Origin: Laburnicola sp. R22_1
Lineage: Eukaryota; Ascomycota; Dothideomycetes; Pleosporales; Didymosphaeriaceae
Length of the DNA stretch: 64,000 bases
Assembly (NCBI GenBank): GCA_014281115.1
Contig: JACONQ010000012.1
Location: forward strand, 1,798,001-1,862,000
Reading direction: 5' to 3'
Both the position numbers and the translations under genes were made by a program. This document shows, piece by piece, positions 1 through 11,561 of the stretch (within the stretch, counting starts at the first letter, position 1; the number at the start of each line of letters is the position of its first letter). The notes beneath the pieces are model-generated. The model saw nothing but the letters and a program-made list of their open reading frames with translations. It had not been told where the DNA came from and ran no database searches.

Positions 1-1082
1 TTATACTTTCTAAAGGGGCTTAGCGTTGCGCTAAATAGCTTCTAGATTAACCTATAAGCTATTAATTAGTCTATTAGCCCCACTTTCGTAATTACTATAC
101 ACCAGCCTCCTTAGTATAATTTATAGTGATTTTATTATAAGGAGACTATATAATTAGACGCACACATTTACTATAATTTATAGTAACTGTCTATCTAATA
201 ATTATAATAATCTATAAGGATAGTTTATAAACTATAGACTTACTTTCTAATATTTATAAATACTTTTATATCTACTAAATTTACTTAAAGTATATATAGT
301 AGACTAACTTATTGTATTATTACTATTATTAGTAATTGCGCTACTTACGCGTTGCGCTTACCTAATACTATAATTACAAGGATCTAGCGTATTTATATAA
401 CACTTTTCTTCCCTAGCAACTTATTAATAATTACCTTCTTTTACCCTTTAACTTTATCTTTTATTACTAGTACCTAATCTATAATAATATAATAAACTAT
501 AATAAGAATTTTATAACTCTATTATTGCGTCTTTAGTTACTATTTTATTACTAGCCTAATTAGTATACTAGAACTATTTTATATAGGCTAAGATATACTT
601 TTATTTTAATCTATTTATAATTATTTAAAGAGAATAGTATTATAATATAGATTTAGTAATAGTAGTAATTAAATAGAGTATTAAAGTATACTTTTAGGCA
701 GTATTAACTACAATATTAGTATTAGGGCTTAGGAAGATAGTAGGAAATAGAGTAATAGTAATAGATAATATTTTATTAAGGTTAACTTTAATATAGAAAT
801 AAAGTGTTAAGATTAGCGTACTTATAGTATATATAAGCTCCTACCTAGTATATATCTTATAAGTAACACAAACCTACTAATATAGCTATTATCTTTAGTA
901 ATATCTTTAGAAATAATAATAGAGAAGAGAGATAATAGTTGCAATAAGTATCTTTTTATCTTCTTTCTCTTCCCCTACTCTAAACTATAGTACAGCAATG
1001 TAGCCTTACTATATTTTATATATAGATTTTTTTAGTTAGAGTAGGTACAGTAAGCCCGCTAATGTCGCTTATAACGCGCTAA

Positions 1083-1345
1083 CCTTTTTTATTAATACCT
1101 TAAAATACTTTTCTATGTATATAATAGTAAAAGAAATATCTACTATTATTATAATATTTTTATTAAAAACCCCTTAGTTGCAAAAATAAAACTATACAAT
1201 AGTAAAAGGAATAACTACTATTATTATTATCTTTTTATGAGAAACCTATTAGTTATAAAAAAACTAAACTATAGCAGTATATAATAACCTTTTATTTTAA
1301 TCTACTATAACCTTAAACTAAAAAAAGATTAAAAACGGTATTTAG
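1083..1345. repeat. Dispersed repeat family shared with 13965-14060 and 41715-41911
   Basis: The block resembles the reverse complement of 41715-41911, including the stretch reading roughly CTTTTCTRTGT, then poly-purine/ACTATTATT, then TTTTTATTAGAAACC. It is followed by a second partial copy. At 1295-1345 it carries, in the opposite sense, the AATCTACT..AACCTTAAACTAAAAA segment. The presence of both orientations suggests an inverted-repeat (MITE-like) element. The copy is heavily TpA-enriched. The family is unnamed and was recognised only by comparison within this window. Confidence 0.5.
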
Positions 1346-1721
1346 TAAGCGAACTAAATATTAGTAGAATAAAAAAATATAATACCTAATTAAATAGATA
1401 TTTAAGAAAATACTAGTTTAAAAAAATAAACTAAATTGTATAATATTAATTATAGTAGTCTTTAACTAATATTTAAGTTAGCTAAAAATAGTGTATAGTA
1501 TATAGTATACTAATTATAAATTAGTTTTAGATCTAGACTAGTATATAGCCTTTTATTACAAAGTTAGTTTTAGATAGTAATTAGCTTATTACTATAATAC
1601 TATAAGTTATATTTTAGTAACTAGTATATACTTATTAATTATAATAATTAGCTATAGTAAAATTATAACTTTAGCTTATCTTATTCTATACGCTAATTAT
1701 TATCGAAAACTTTTTTAGTAT

Positions 1722-1855
1722 CTAAGCCCTCCTTATTATTTAAAACCCCTTATTATTTAAACCCCTTTTAGTACCTAAGCCCTTTTTAGCACCTAAGCCC
1801 TTTTTAGCCCCTAAGCCCTTTTTAGCATCGAAGTCTTTTTTATTATTTAAACTCT
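1722..1855. repeat. Short-period tandem repeat (about 20 bp unit)
   Basis: A unit close to CTAAGCCCTTTTTAGCAC is repeated in tandem several times, with degenerate copies on the left (CCCCTTATTATTTAAA). It lies directly before the left terminal repeat of the element starting at 1864. It has no coding signal. Confidence 0.6.
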
Positions 1856-1863
1856 ATAAGAGT

Positions 1864-2143
1864 AGTACACGGCCTTATAGGGCAAACCTCTCTAGGACAG
1901 CTAGAATAGTTAAAAGAGCTAGTTAAATTAAGATTATTCTTAGATAGTGGATAAGAAAGGGACGTGGGGGGCTCTTTCTTATATAGAGGACGGTGTAGGG
2001 TATAGATTCACACTAGCTACAGGCTAATATTAACTAGAAAAGACGTCTTTAGAAAGGTAAAAGGCATAAATAGGGGAAATAGGGTGTAAAAGAAAGGTAA
2101 TAGGGGATAATTAGTAAGGAGGCTAGCATAGGACTATTATATA
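1864..2143. repeat. Left long terminal repeat
   Basis: This is a direct repeat of 7078-7354. Shared landmarks include CCTTATAGGGCAAACCTCTC near the start and GGAGGCTAGCATAG near the end. The borders were set by where the similarity stops, so they are accurate to a few bases only. Confidence 0.7.
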
Positions 2144-4424
2144 ACCCCCCTTTTAACGTCTAAAAACAGGAAGGAAAGTACGTAAAAATAGGATGTTTTG
2201 GCGGATTTTTAATATAACTAGTACTATTTTAGGGCAAAACAGAGTTATAATAGGGGTAATAGGCCTCTATAGTTCTAATAATAGCCTTAGGTTTTAATTT
2301 AGTTACTATTTAGTAGAGATATTAAGAAAAGTTATTAGGGGTGAATTAGTAGATTAGTAGAAAAACGCAGTAGAAACTATATCTTAGTAGTGAGTGTTTT
2401 ACTAATAGAGTGCATTTTTAGCTTTAATACTATATAAAAATATAGTTAGCTAAAAGTTTTCTAGTTAGTTTATTGCATGCGGGCATAATTATATTATATA
2501 ATATTTTCTAGTACTATAGGAAAGTATTAGAAAATATATTAACCTAATTATATAGTTTTTAATAAGGATAGGATAGCTCCTAAAGCTATAGGTACTACTA
2601 GTAGTAGTAGGAATGTCTAGAGGTAAGGGTGCTAAAAGTTATAGGTGCCCTATACGCGTATATTAGTTAGAGTGCTACTAAATTAGTAGTAAGCTAGCTA
2701 GTAGGGGAGCTACTAGGAATAAGGACGCTAAAAGTAATAGGTGTCTGCGTATAGTAAGCTAGCTAGGAAGCTACTTAACTAGTAGTAAACTAGGCTACCT
2801 ATTTTAGTAGCTTAGGGTGCCCCTAGGGGTAGAATAAGTTAGGTAACTAGTAGATTAGAGTAAGGACTAATAGTTAGGGGGCAGCTTCCAATTATTAGCA
2901 TTCTAGAAGATTTTATTAGGTAGTTTACTATTAGATTTATTATCTAAGCATCGTTTTTATAGGGAGTTAGACTTAGAGTTAATTAGGTTAGTAAAGTTAG
3001 GATTATTATTAGAAAGATTATTATAATAGGTAGACTCTTTGTTCTCTAACTTGCTACTATAATAGGCAGTACTATAGTTTTTAGGGCTATTACTATAGTA
3101 AGTAATACTAAGTTCTTCTTCTAGGTTAGTAATTTAGTAGGGTGGAAGGGTGCTAACCTAGGTTGTTTTAGCTAGGATAGTTTTAATTAAATAGTTAATT
3201 CTATAGGTAAGAGCTGCCTAATCTATAGATTAGCTTCTCTAGTAGGTTTATAGTCTCTAGATCTAGAGTTAGGGGCAAGACTTAGATTCTGCTGCATAAT
3301 TTCTAGGGACTAGTCTTACTAGTGGCTTTCTTAGGTAGTAGGGATAAGGTGACTAAAAGGTAATTTGTTGTCTAATAGTTCCTTATTTAAGGAAGGCAGC
3401 TTAATAGCCTTAATGCTACTATCTTTATTAAAGGTGTTTGCACAGCTTAGTTTCTAATAAGCCTTTAAGTATATTCTAATAACTAAGATAGTGGGGCTAG
3501 GAAGCTAGATAGAGATCTCCTTAGAGACGCTTTAGTTAGCTTTTAATAAGTAAGTTATTTAGAGGGTATAGTTCTACTTTTTAAGTAGGCTATCTTATTA
3601 GGTAGTGTTATCCTAGTAGAAAGTATTAGGTAGTAGAAAAGTCTATAATAAAATAAGATTACTAGTAAAGATTAGATTCTTATTATTTTTCTAATAAAGG
3701 TAGTAGTTCTAAGTGTTAATTAGGTAGTTAGCTTGCTTAAAAATTTCCTACTAATAATGAGATTATAATCCCTATTTTATAGAAAACAAAACTATATAGT
3801 AATACTATATCTATTAATATTAAGCTAGGCTATAAAATAGATGTCTACTTTTGCGCTTCTCTTTTTTATAAAGTATTTAAGGGAGATTAGTATTTTTAGA
3901 TAGAGGAGTTTAGCTTTAAGCTATTTTTATACTACTTTTATATACTTTAAAGTAATAAGGTTGTAAGCACTAGCGCTAGTGTCTATTAAGGCTTATAGCC
4001 TAAGAGCTAACTTTTAAAATTAATTTATACTAGTATAACTAGCTAGGGGCCTCTAAATCGCTTAGGAACCTTTACTATCTTATTACCCATAGGTAGTAAT
4101 TTTGGTTTAGCATCTATATTTTATAGTTAAAATTATAGTTTATCTAGATTAATTAGTTTAGTGGCTTCTATATAAGCTACTAGGTTAGAGTAGTCTAGTA
4201 GCGCATATTTAAAGCCTTATTATCTAATAAATTATCTGCCTCTAAATTAGAGTAGTAGGCAATACTAAGTTTATTTAAATTAAGATTATTCTCTACTTTT
4301 ATATTTGCTTAAATAGCCACCTTAGGGTAGTAGTATAAGTATAGACCTCTAGGTTTCTTACTATAGCTAAAGCAGGCGTTATACTTTATATACTATACTT
4401 TAGTCTAATTATATGTGGCGTTAA

Positions 4425-4540
4425 TTCTATCTAGGGGTAGAACGACAAAGGCTTTCATCTCAAATAACATGATAAAAAAAGCAGAGCCCCCTGCTTAGTA
4501 ATTAATAAGAGCGTGAAAAGGTGATGGGGCACAAAAAAAG
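4425..4540 (-). repeat. Fragment of the 39514-39921 MITE family
   Basis: About 115 bp matches one terminal arm of the MITE at 39514-39921, in reverse orientation. It includes the hairpin-like GCAGAGCCCCCTGC core and the outer GAGCGTGAAAAGGTGAT segment. Only one arm is visible, so this is a partial copy or a remnant. It is less RIP-mutated than its surroundings: CATGATAAAAAAGC and CATCTCAAATAACATG still contain CpA. Confidence 0.65.
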
Positions 4541-6689
4541 TTAGTCTAATTATAAAGAGTTAAAAAGAAAGAAGTAGGTCTAGAATAGAGTGTTTATTTT
4601 CTAGTTGCTATATATAAGGGCATTAATTTAAAGAGTAGTACCTTATAAAAAGTTCTTATATACGTCTAGAAATAGTTTATTATACTATGATTATAAAGAG
4701 TATAGCTATCCATAGTTATTTAGCGTTTAATTACTAGGTAGTTAATATTAAGGTTTGTTATTTTTTTTCTAAAGTATTAACTTAAGACTTTCAGTTAACT
4801 TAAGTTATAATTTGTCTTCTTAGGTCTTTATATCTAGTTTACCTTTCTTAGCTACACTTTTAGAAGTCTATAGAAATGTCTAGGTATCTATTTTATTAAA
4901 GAGGACGAGCTTATAAAACTTCTTATATGCCTATTAGAAAGTAAATAAATTATAGTAAGTCTTTTCTATAAATTTAAAAAGTGCTTTAGGTCTATAATCT
5001 TTTTAGAGGGCCTAATGTGTTTAATGCTAATTTTACGCTACTTCTTAAAGTGCGCCTTTAAGGCGGCTAAGAATAGCTTTTATAAGGTTGTCTTAAGTTT
5101 TCTTATTATTATTACCTTAGTAATAGTCTATATTTGTACAGATCTTATTGCGCATATTCTTTAGCTAATCTTTAGTACTAGGGCTAAGTTAACCTTTTTT
5201 ATAGTACTTATTAATATTAGGTAGCTTTATAGAGTGTTCTAGCTTAGATATACTAGGGGTAATAGAAGTATATCTATTTTAGGGTATATCTATTTAGGCG
5301 CTATTAGCAAGCTTAGTTTATATATATTTAGGGACTAGAGAGTAGTAAAGGGTATTATCTTATTATAGAGTAGGCACTATAAGCTAGGGCAGATAATAGA
5401 GTGTATATTAGGACGCTAGCTAGAGCGTATACTAGAATGCAACTAGATAGAATAAGCTTTGCTTAGTTATATAAGGGCGGCGTAAACTATATAAAAGATT
5501 AGGTATTTCTAAACTAGGGTTTCTTAGAGGTATATAATTGTAGTGCCGCAGATTATAAATATCTTTAATAAAAAAGAGAGCTTTATTAGAAGTAAATTAG
5601 TTCTTTTCAATAGCTATATTATTAGTACTATTAGAGTAGGATTAGAATCCTTTTTCTATTTTATATATTATAGTATAAGGTGTCTATACCTTAAGTATAG
5701 TAAAAGGTTATTTAAATATATTAGCGCACTTATATAAAGCCTAAATAATACTTTTTAATTAGGATTGTCTTTAGACTTTATAATAGCCCTAGCTACTAAT
5801 TCTAGTAACTTCTTTAAAAGTAGGCCTTAAGAAAAGCAATATTAATCCTAAAGCTAATAGGTAGTAAGTGATTATTTTATTTCTAGGCTATGCTAAGGTA
5901 ATTAGTCTAGTTTAAATTATGCTAAAAATACGCTAAACTTTTTAGTAGCTTTAAGTTTAGCTTTACCTTAGTGCGTAAGCTACTTAAAGTCTATTAGTAA
6001 AAATTTATTACTTAGCTAATTTACTTTAAGTATAATAATATATTAATTATATTTGGGAGCGTTGTAAGAAATTCTATTAGGAAGACCTTTCTAAGTACTT
6101 TAACTATACTCTTCTTTTTTATAAAGCTAGAAAGGCGACTAGTAGTTTTAAAAGTAACTATTAGTTACTTTCCTTACTTAATAGATAATAGATTACTAGT
6201 AGAGTAAAGTAGGGGAATCCTACTATAAGTGTTATATAAACTATTATTAGTAGGGTATAGGCAAATATCCTCCTCTATATTATTTATTCTAAACCTATCT
6301 AGGAGTAGAGAGGATATAGAGAACATTTTAGGAGTCTTCTAGATTAAAAGGTGACAGCTTGCTATAGTATAGATACTAGTAGGGTTAAGCAAAGTAGGAG
6401 TTATAGAGAGGATATAGCAAATAGACCTAGAGTAGTAGGTCTTATATAGTGTATAAGCTAGCGCATATTCTAAGCTAGGTAAAAGATAAAGTATAAAATA
6501 AAATATATAAAACTTTAACCTTTATACTACCTCTATAGCCTAACTCTAATCTTCTAGCTTTGTACCTTATACCCTTACTATAATAGCGCTAGAAGGTAGT
6601 TATTAGGTAAGTTAGCTCTATAGAGTATAGCGTAGTAGTTGTTATTTATTAATTATTATTTATATTTAGAATATTAGAACTTTTAGAGT

Positions 6690-6995
6690 AGCCTTTTTAA
6701 ATAGACCTTAGTGTAGTGTAATAACTACCTAGCATAACTAGTAACTAATAAACTAATACACCCTTACTAACTTATAGTAGGTAAAGAAGTATAAAAGTAG
6801 CCTCTTAAATAGACCTTAGTATAGTGTAATAACTACCTAGTATAACTAGTAACTAACAAACTAATATACTTTTACTAACTTATAGTAGGTAGAGAAGTTA
6901 TTTTAGTAGTCTTATAGATCTTAGGTAGTGTAATAACTGCCTAGTATAACTAGTAACTAATAGGGTAAAACTTCTACTAATTTAACTACCTATAG
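6690..6995. repeat. Tandem repeat, about 105-108 bp unit, three copies
   Basis: Three successive units share GACCTTAG (at 6704 and 6812, GATCTTAG at 6917), then GTGTAATAACT and CTAGYATAACTAGTAACTAA. The spacing is 108 and 105 bp. The array lies just upstream of the right LTR of the 1864-7354 element. Small indels and C/T changes separate the units. Confidence 0.75.
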
Positions 6996-7077
6996 GCAGC
7001 GTCTTAAAGAAGAAGTAGATATTATATTGCTATTTACAGCCTAATAAAAAGGTTAATCTTAGAATAATATAAGGGCA

Positions 7078-7354
7078 GTATATAGCCTTATAGGGCAAAC
7101 CTCTCTAGGATAGTTAGAATAGTTAAAAAAGCTAGTTAAATTAAGATTATTCTAAGATAGTAGATAAGAAAGAAATATAGGAGGCCCTTTCTTATATAGA
7201 GGACAGTGTAGAGGATAGGCCTACGCTAGTTACACGCTAACACTAATTAGGAAAGGCGTCTTTAGGAAGGTAAAAGGCGTAGATAGAGAAAATAGGGTGT
7301 AGAAGAAAGGTAATAGAGTGTGCTTAGCAGGGAGGCTAGCATAGAACTATTATA
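7078..7354. repeat. Right long terminal repeat
   Basis: This is a direct repeat of 1864-2143. The copy has more TpA than the left one at matching sites (for example TATATAGCC against TACACGGCC), as expected if RIP acted on the two copies independently. Confidence 0.7.
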
Positions 7355-7557
7355 AATCCTCTTTAGTATCTAAGCATTTAAAGTTTAAAAAACCCTTAAA
7401 ATCTATATTTTTATTTATAATATTAGAGTTATATCTATTTAGTAGTCTTTAAAAATAAGCCTTAAACTTCTTTATATTATTTTTAATTTTCTTTTTATAC
7501 TTTTTATTATTATTTCTTTTAATATACGTCTTATTATTAAAGATCTTTATTATAACG

Positions 7558-8453
7558 TTATAGAGATTCTAACTAAGGTTAAGTCTGCGCTATACATAGA
7601 GAGAAGTAAAATAGAAGGCACTATAACCTAGTATCTATCATATAGTAGTAGTAATAAAATATACACAAAATAATAATAATTTTGTTATTAGCGTTCTCTA
7701 TATCTTATTATTAAAAGAATTATTAATTATGTAACATAGTGGTTAGTTAAACAGCCGGCCCGGCATCACGTGACATTACGGATTAACCCTAGGGGAGAAG
7801 ATACGTCTTATTATAGTTATGTATATTATTTTTACTATAGTTAATAAGGTTAGTAAAAAAACTAGGCTTATAATAATTAATACTTATTAGTAAAAGTATA
7901 TAATAAATAAGTATAATAAACTTATAACTATTCTTTATTAGTAACTATTAATAACTTTTTAGTAGTTAGACTTATATTGTCTACACTATTATAAAAGTCC
8001 TTTTACTTTTTTATTAGCTTTATTCTTAAAGCTATTAGCTTAAAGCTTTTTTAGACCTATTATATATATATTATATAAGAGCTTTTTATATATACTACTA
8101 TAACTAAAAGTTTATGTATCTATATAACTCTATAGTATAGAATATATAAAAAGGCCTTTTCTTTTACTAATAATAATTTTATATTTAGCTAGGGCTACTT
8201 AGTAGATCCTTAAATTAACTTTATTTTTAATTTTATTCTACTTCTTATATATAGTTATTAGCTTTACCTTTAACTAGTTATTTAACTAATTTATTAAAGA
8301 TCGTTATTGTGTGGAGATTCTAATCAAGATTAAGTCCGCACTATATATAGAGAGAAGTAAAATAGAAGGCACTATAACCTAGTACCTAGTACATAGTAGT
8401 AGTAACAAAATATACACAAAATAATAATAATTTTGTTATTAGCGTTCTGCACA
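7558..8453 (+). mobile_element. TRIM-like element or pair of solo LTRs (about 0.9 kb)
   Basis: Two direct copies of a 144-bp sequence lie at 7558-7702 and 8310-8453, separated by about 600 bp. The better copy starts TGTGGAGATTCTAA and ends GTTCTGCACA, so it has the TG...CA ends of an LTR. The interior has no coding capacity. This is the layout of a terminal-repeat retrotransposon in miniature, although two independent solo LTRs are possible. A third, better preserved copy stands at 45363-45503 in the gene island. Target duplications could not be defined because the flanks are themselves repetitive. Confidence 0.55.
7712..7801 (+). repeat. Direct repeat, copy 1 (copy 2 at 9361-9452)
   Basis: About 90 bp, starting near TTATTAATTATGTAACATAG and including GTTAGTTAAACAGCCGGCC, recurs at 9361-9452 with many C-to-T and G-to-A changes. 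The 7712 copy retains a GC-rich core (GCCGGCCCGGCATCACGTGACATTACG) and is therefore the less mutated of the two. Its identity is unknown. It could be the end of another transposon. Confidence 0.6.
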
Positions 8454-9360
8454 ATAGTATTATTAATAGTAGTTAATAAATAGTCTACTATCTAGTATAA
8501 CTAAGTTATATATTATCTCTTAACTAGTAGACTATTAGAAAGCTATAGTAGAGTGTAGAGTTATAACTATAGTTTGCTATATACATATTGTATAAGTCTG
8601 CCTCTTACAATATTTAAAATATTTAAAAATTCTTTTCCTTATCACACACAATACTAAGTCTTTTAAATCTAACCTTTTAATATATATAGTAAGCTAGCTT
8701 TCTAGCGTCCTAAGATTAAGTTATCTACTATCTGCAGCTAGATAGCTGCTAGAGAATTTAAAACTAGTATAGACAACTAGCTAGGCAATACTAGCTATCT
8801 AGCCTACCTACTGTAAGATATAGTTAAGGCAGGCCTACTAGAGGACTAGACTAATTACACTATTCTAGAGATTATAACTAATAATTTGTGTAGGCTATAT
8901 ACTATAACTCTAGATTCTTAAGTATAAGACTATCCTTTTATATAGAGGCCTAAGCAATAATATAGTAATATTCATAAAATAATAATAGCTCTTTGCTATT
9001 ATAGTATTAGCAAGGCTAGATGACAGACTAAAATATAGTAGTAGACAACTATTAAAGGAAAAAAGGATGTTTCTTATATATTACTAGAGCGCGCGCGCGT
9101 AGCTATAGTAAGAGAAGCTTCTAGTAGTAGTTAAGATCTTGTAGACGTATAAAGATAATAAGAAGTAAGGATAGTAGCGTAATAAGGGTAAAGGTAAGCG
9201 GTAGCAAGAGAAGCGTAGAGGAAATAGGCAGTATTAAGATTCTAGGGGGTAGTATATAGCTTACTAGTTGCAAAGGGATATCTACTATAGGAGAGTAACA
9301 AATAGTTAGGTTAGTTACTAATATAATAATTATTATTATTATTATATTAAAAAATATTAT

Positions 9361-9452
9361 TAAAGAAATTATTAATTATATAATATAGTAGTTAGTTAAA
9401 CAGCCAGCCTACGATTACGTAATATTATAGATTGACTCTAGGAAGAAAATTA
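9361..9452 (+). repeat. Direct repeat, copy 2 (copy 1 at 7712-7801)
   Basis: This is the more RIP-mutated partner of 7712-7801. CACGTGACATTACGGATTAA in copy 1 corresponds to TACGTAATATTATAGATTGA here, a run of CpA/TpG to TpA changes. Confidence 0.6.
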
Positions 9453-11561
9453 ACTAATTTATAATAATAGAATATAATATTATACTACTTTTTTATTATA
9501 AAAGTAAAACTATATAAACTCTTTTTTATATATAAATTATTAATACTTTTATTCTTTAAATAAAAGTTAGTAGTTTTTAGTATTATCAAGCTTTTCTTTA
9601 AGCTAATATTATATAGCTTAATTACCTAATTTAGTAATATTTAATACTCTTTCTTTTTTATTATAAAGTGTATTAAGTTATAGTATAGGCGCTATTACTA
9701 AGTATATCTTTAAATAGCACTTTATAGTTAATAAAATACCCTTTATAAAAGCTATTTCATTCATAATATAAAATAATTGTACTAATCTTGTTATTTCTAA
9801 ATATAAAGCATTATTTATATTAGTATATAGTATAGAAAAAGGCTATAATTACTACTTTAGTAAGGCCCTTTTACTTATAACGCTTAAAATTTACTAAAAT
9901 CTATAAGTTACTACTTAAAAGACTCTTTAGAATATTAGGAGACTTTTCTTTAATAAGTGTTATAGTATAGAGTATAATAATAGTATATAGTAGCTATAAT
10001 TAATATTATAAAATTAATAGAACTATTATTATTATTATACAAAGTAACTATAAGGGCCTATATATATAAGTAAGGCGCTAATAATACTAGTGTGTCTTTT
10101 ACGTACCTTACTACCTACTTAGCTACTTTTTTAATACTTTATAGTCCTAACTATTATATAATTTTAATTTTTAAAATAATAGTCTATAGTAGACTATTTA
10201 AAGATACTAAAGCAGTTATTAGTAAAACTTAAGTAAAAAAAAAAGCTACTAGCTACTAAAGCTATATAAAACGCGCCTTATAATTATAAAACACTGTCTA
10301 CTACACTAAAAAGAAAGTACTACTAGAAGCTACGTAATATATTATTATTATAGCTATTTATTATATATATATTCTAATAATATATAGCTATTATACTTAA
10401 GGTAATTAAAAAGTACTAAAAGAGTATGAAGCCCCTTATTAGGAAAACTCTATTCTACTACTTTATTAGGAAATAGTATAAAATAAAAATAATAAATATA
10501 TACGCTTTTGGTTTACTATACTAGCTACTTTCTAAAAGGTAATAAAGGCTTTTCTATTTAGAATATTTAATGGTATTTTTATAACACTCTACTGCTATTA
10601 TAAAATAAATATTAATACTTTTAACTACTAATATTAATACTATTTATATAAAATAAATTACTATAGAAGCTAAGAATATATAACTAGTAAATAAGTACTA
10701 TAAGAAGTATATAAATACTAGTTAAATAGTTAGGCACTTAATTAGGTTTAAAATAATTAGGCGCTTAATTAAGTTTAATATATATATTTAACACTAAAAT
10801 TATACTTTTACTATAATAAGTAAATATAATAATTACTATTATAATAGTAAAAGTATTTTTATAGTAATTTACTATAAAGATTTTATATAGCTAATAAAAA
10901 ATATAATTAGTTACATTTAATATAATCTAGTCTATATAATATTAACCTAACCTATAGCCTATATAACTTTAACCTAACTAATACCTATTACTAGCGCAAA
11001 ATTTATAAGTAAAGATTAGATTAGAGTTAGGGTCTTATATAAGGAAATCTAACTCTAACCTAACCTATACCTATTTGCCAGCCTATTATTACTAATATTG
11101 CCTATATATAATATTATTATTATACTTTACATTTTATATCTAGTAAATAATAACTTATAGTATTTACTATTCTTCTTAAATACTTGTTCTTTTATATATT
11201 TTAGTAAATATGGATAGATAACCTATATAAATCCTATAATGTTTCTTAGTATTTAAATCTATAGTAGTAAAGTAGAGTAGAGTAATGGCTATATAAATAA
11301 AATAGCCTAGCTATATAAGGTTTATACTGCTTTATAAAGTATACAAATATTATATAAAGCCTAATTAAAATATAAATATATCTTATTATAGTTTAGTAAA
11401 ATAAAAGTCTATTTATATTCTGTAAAGAAATTAGATTATAAACTATAAATACTCTATTATTAAAGAGTATACTAAAGAGTATACTGTATAGGCTAACAAT
11501 AAGAGTTTTATTATTAATAACTTTAAAAAGAGAAAAAGTATTTCTTATAAAAGAGTTAGTA
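9453..11561. other. AT-rich RIP-degraded sequence, no gene
   Basis: No open frame or recognisable domain is present. Short repeated pieces occur, for example AATTAGGCRCTTAATTAGGTTTA twice near 10730-10780 and inverted CTAACCTAAC/GTTAGG stretches near 10920-11080. They are not an ordered array and are not telomeric. The sequence is best read as old transposon sediment. Confidence 0.75.

Larger units (their letters stand above)
1..1863. other. AT-rich RIP-degraded sequence, no gene
   Basis: This stretch is strongly AT-rich and dominated by TpA, with few CpA or TpG dinucleotides. That is the expected end product of repeat-induced point mutation on old transposon copies. No open frame of useful length is present. 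Two pieces of structure can be seen: a repeat shared with other places in the window (about 1083-1345) and a short-period tandem repeat (about 1722-1855). Confidence 0.8.
1864..7354. mobile_element. RIP-degraded LTR retrotransposon, about 5.5 kb
   Basis: Two direct repeats of about 280 bp bound this segment: 1864-2143 and 7078-7354. They align along their full length and differ mainly by C/T and G/A changes, as expected for LTRs mutated by RIP. The interior is AT-rich and full of TAA and TAG codons. The first 1.5 kb reads on the plus strand as a Leu/Gln/Ser-rich frame if TAG/TAA are taken as former CAG/CAA, which would suit a gag region, but this is weak. No reverse transcriptase motif could be recognised, so the superfamily is undetermined. 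A MITE fragment (about 4425-4540) and a tandem repeat (6690-6995) lie inside. Confidence 0.65.

Noticed and set aside
5543..5737. 64-codon plus-strand frame inside the degraded LTR element
   Set aside because: Ile/Tyr/Ser-rich composition is what AT-rich RIP DNA gives by chance. No homology was recognised.
10920..11090. CTAACCTAAC/GTTAGG stretches as telomere-like repeats
   Set aside because: The units are irregular and in both orientations, with no TTAGGG array.
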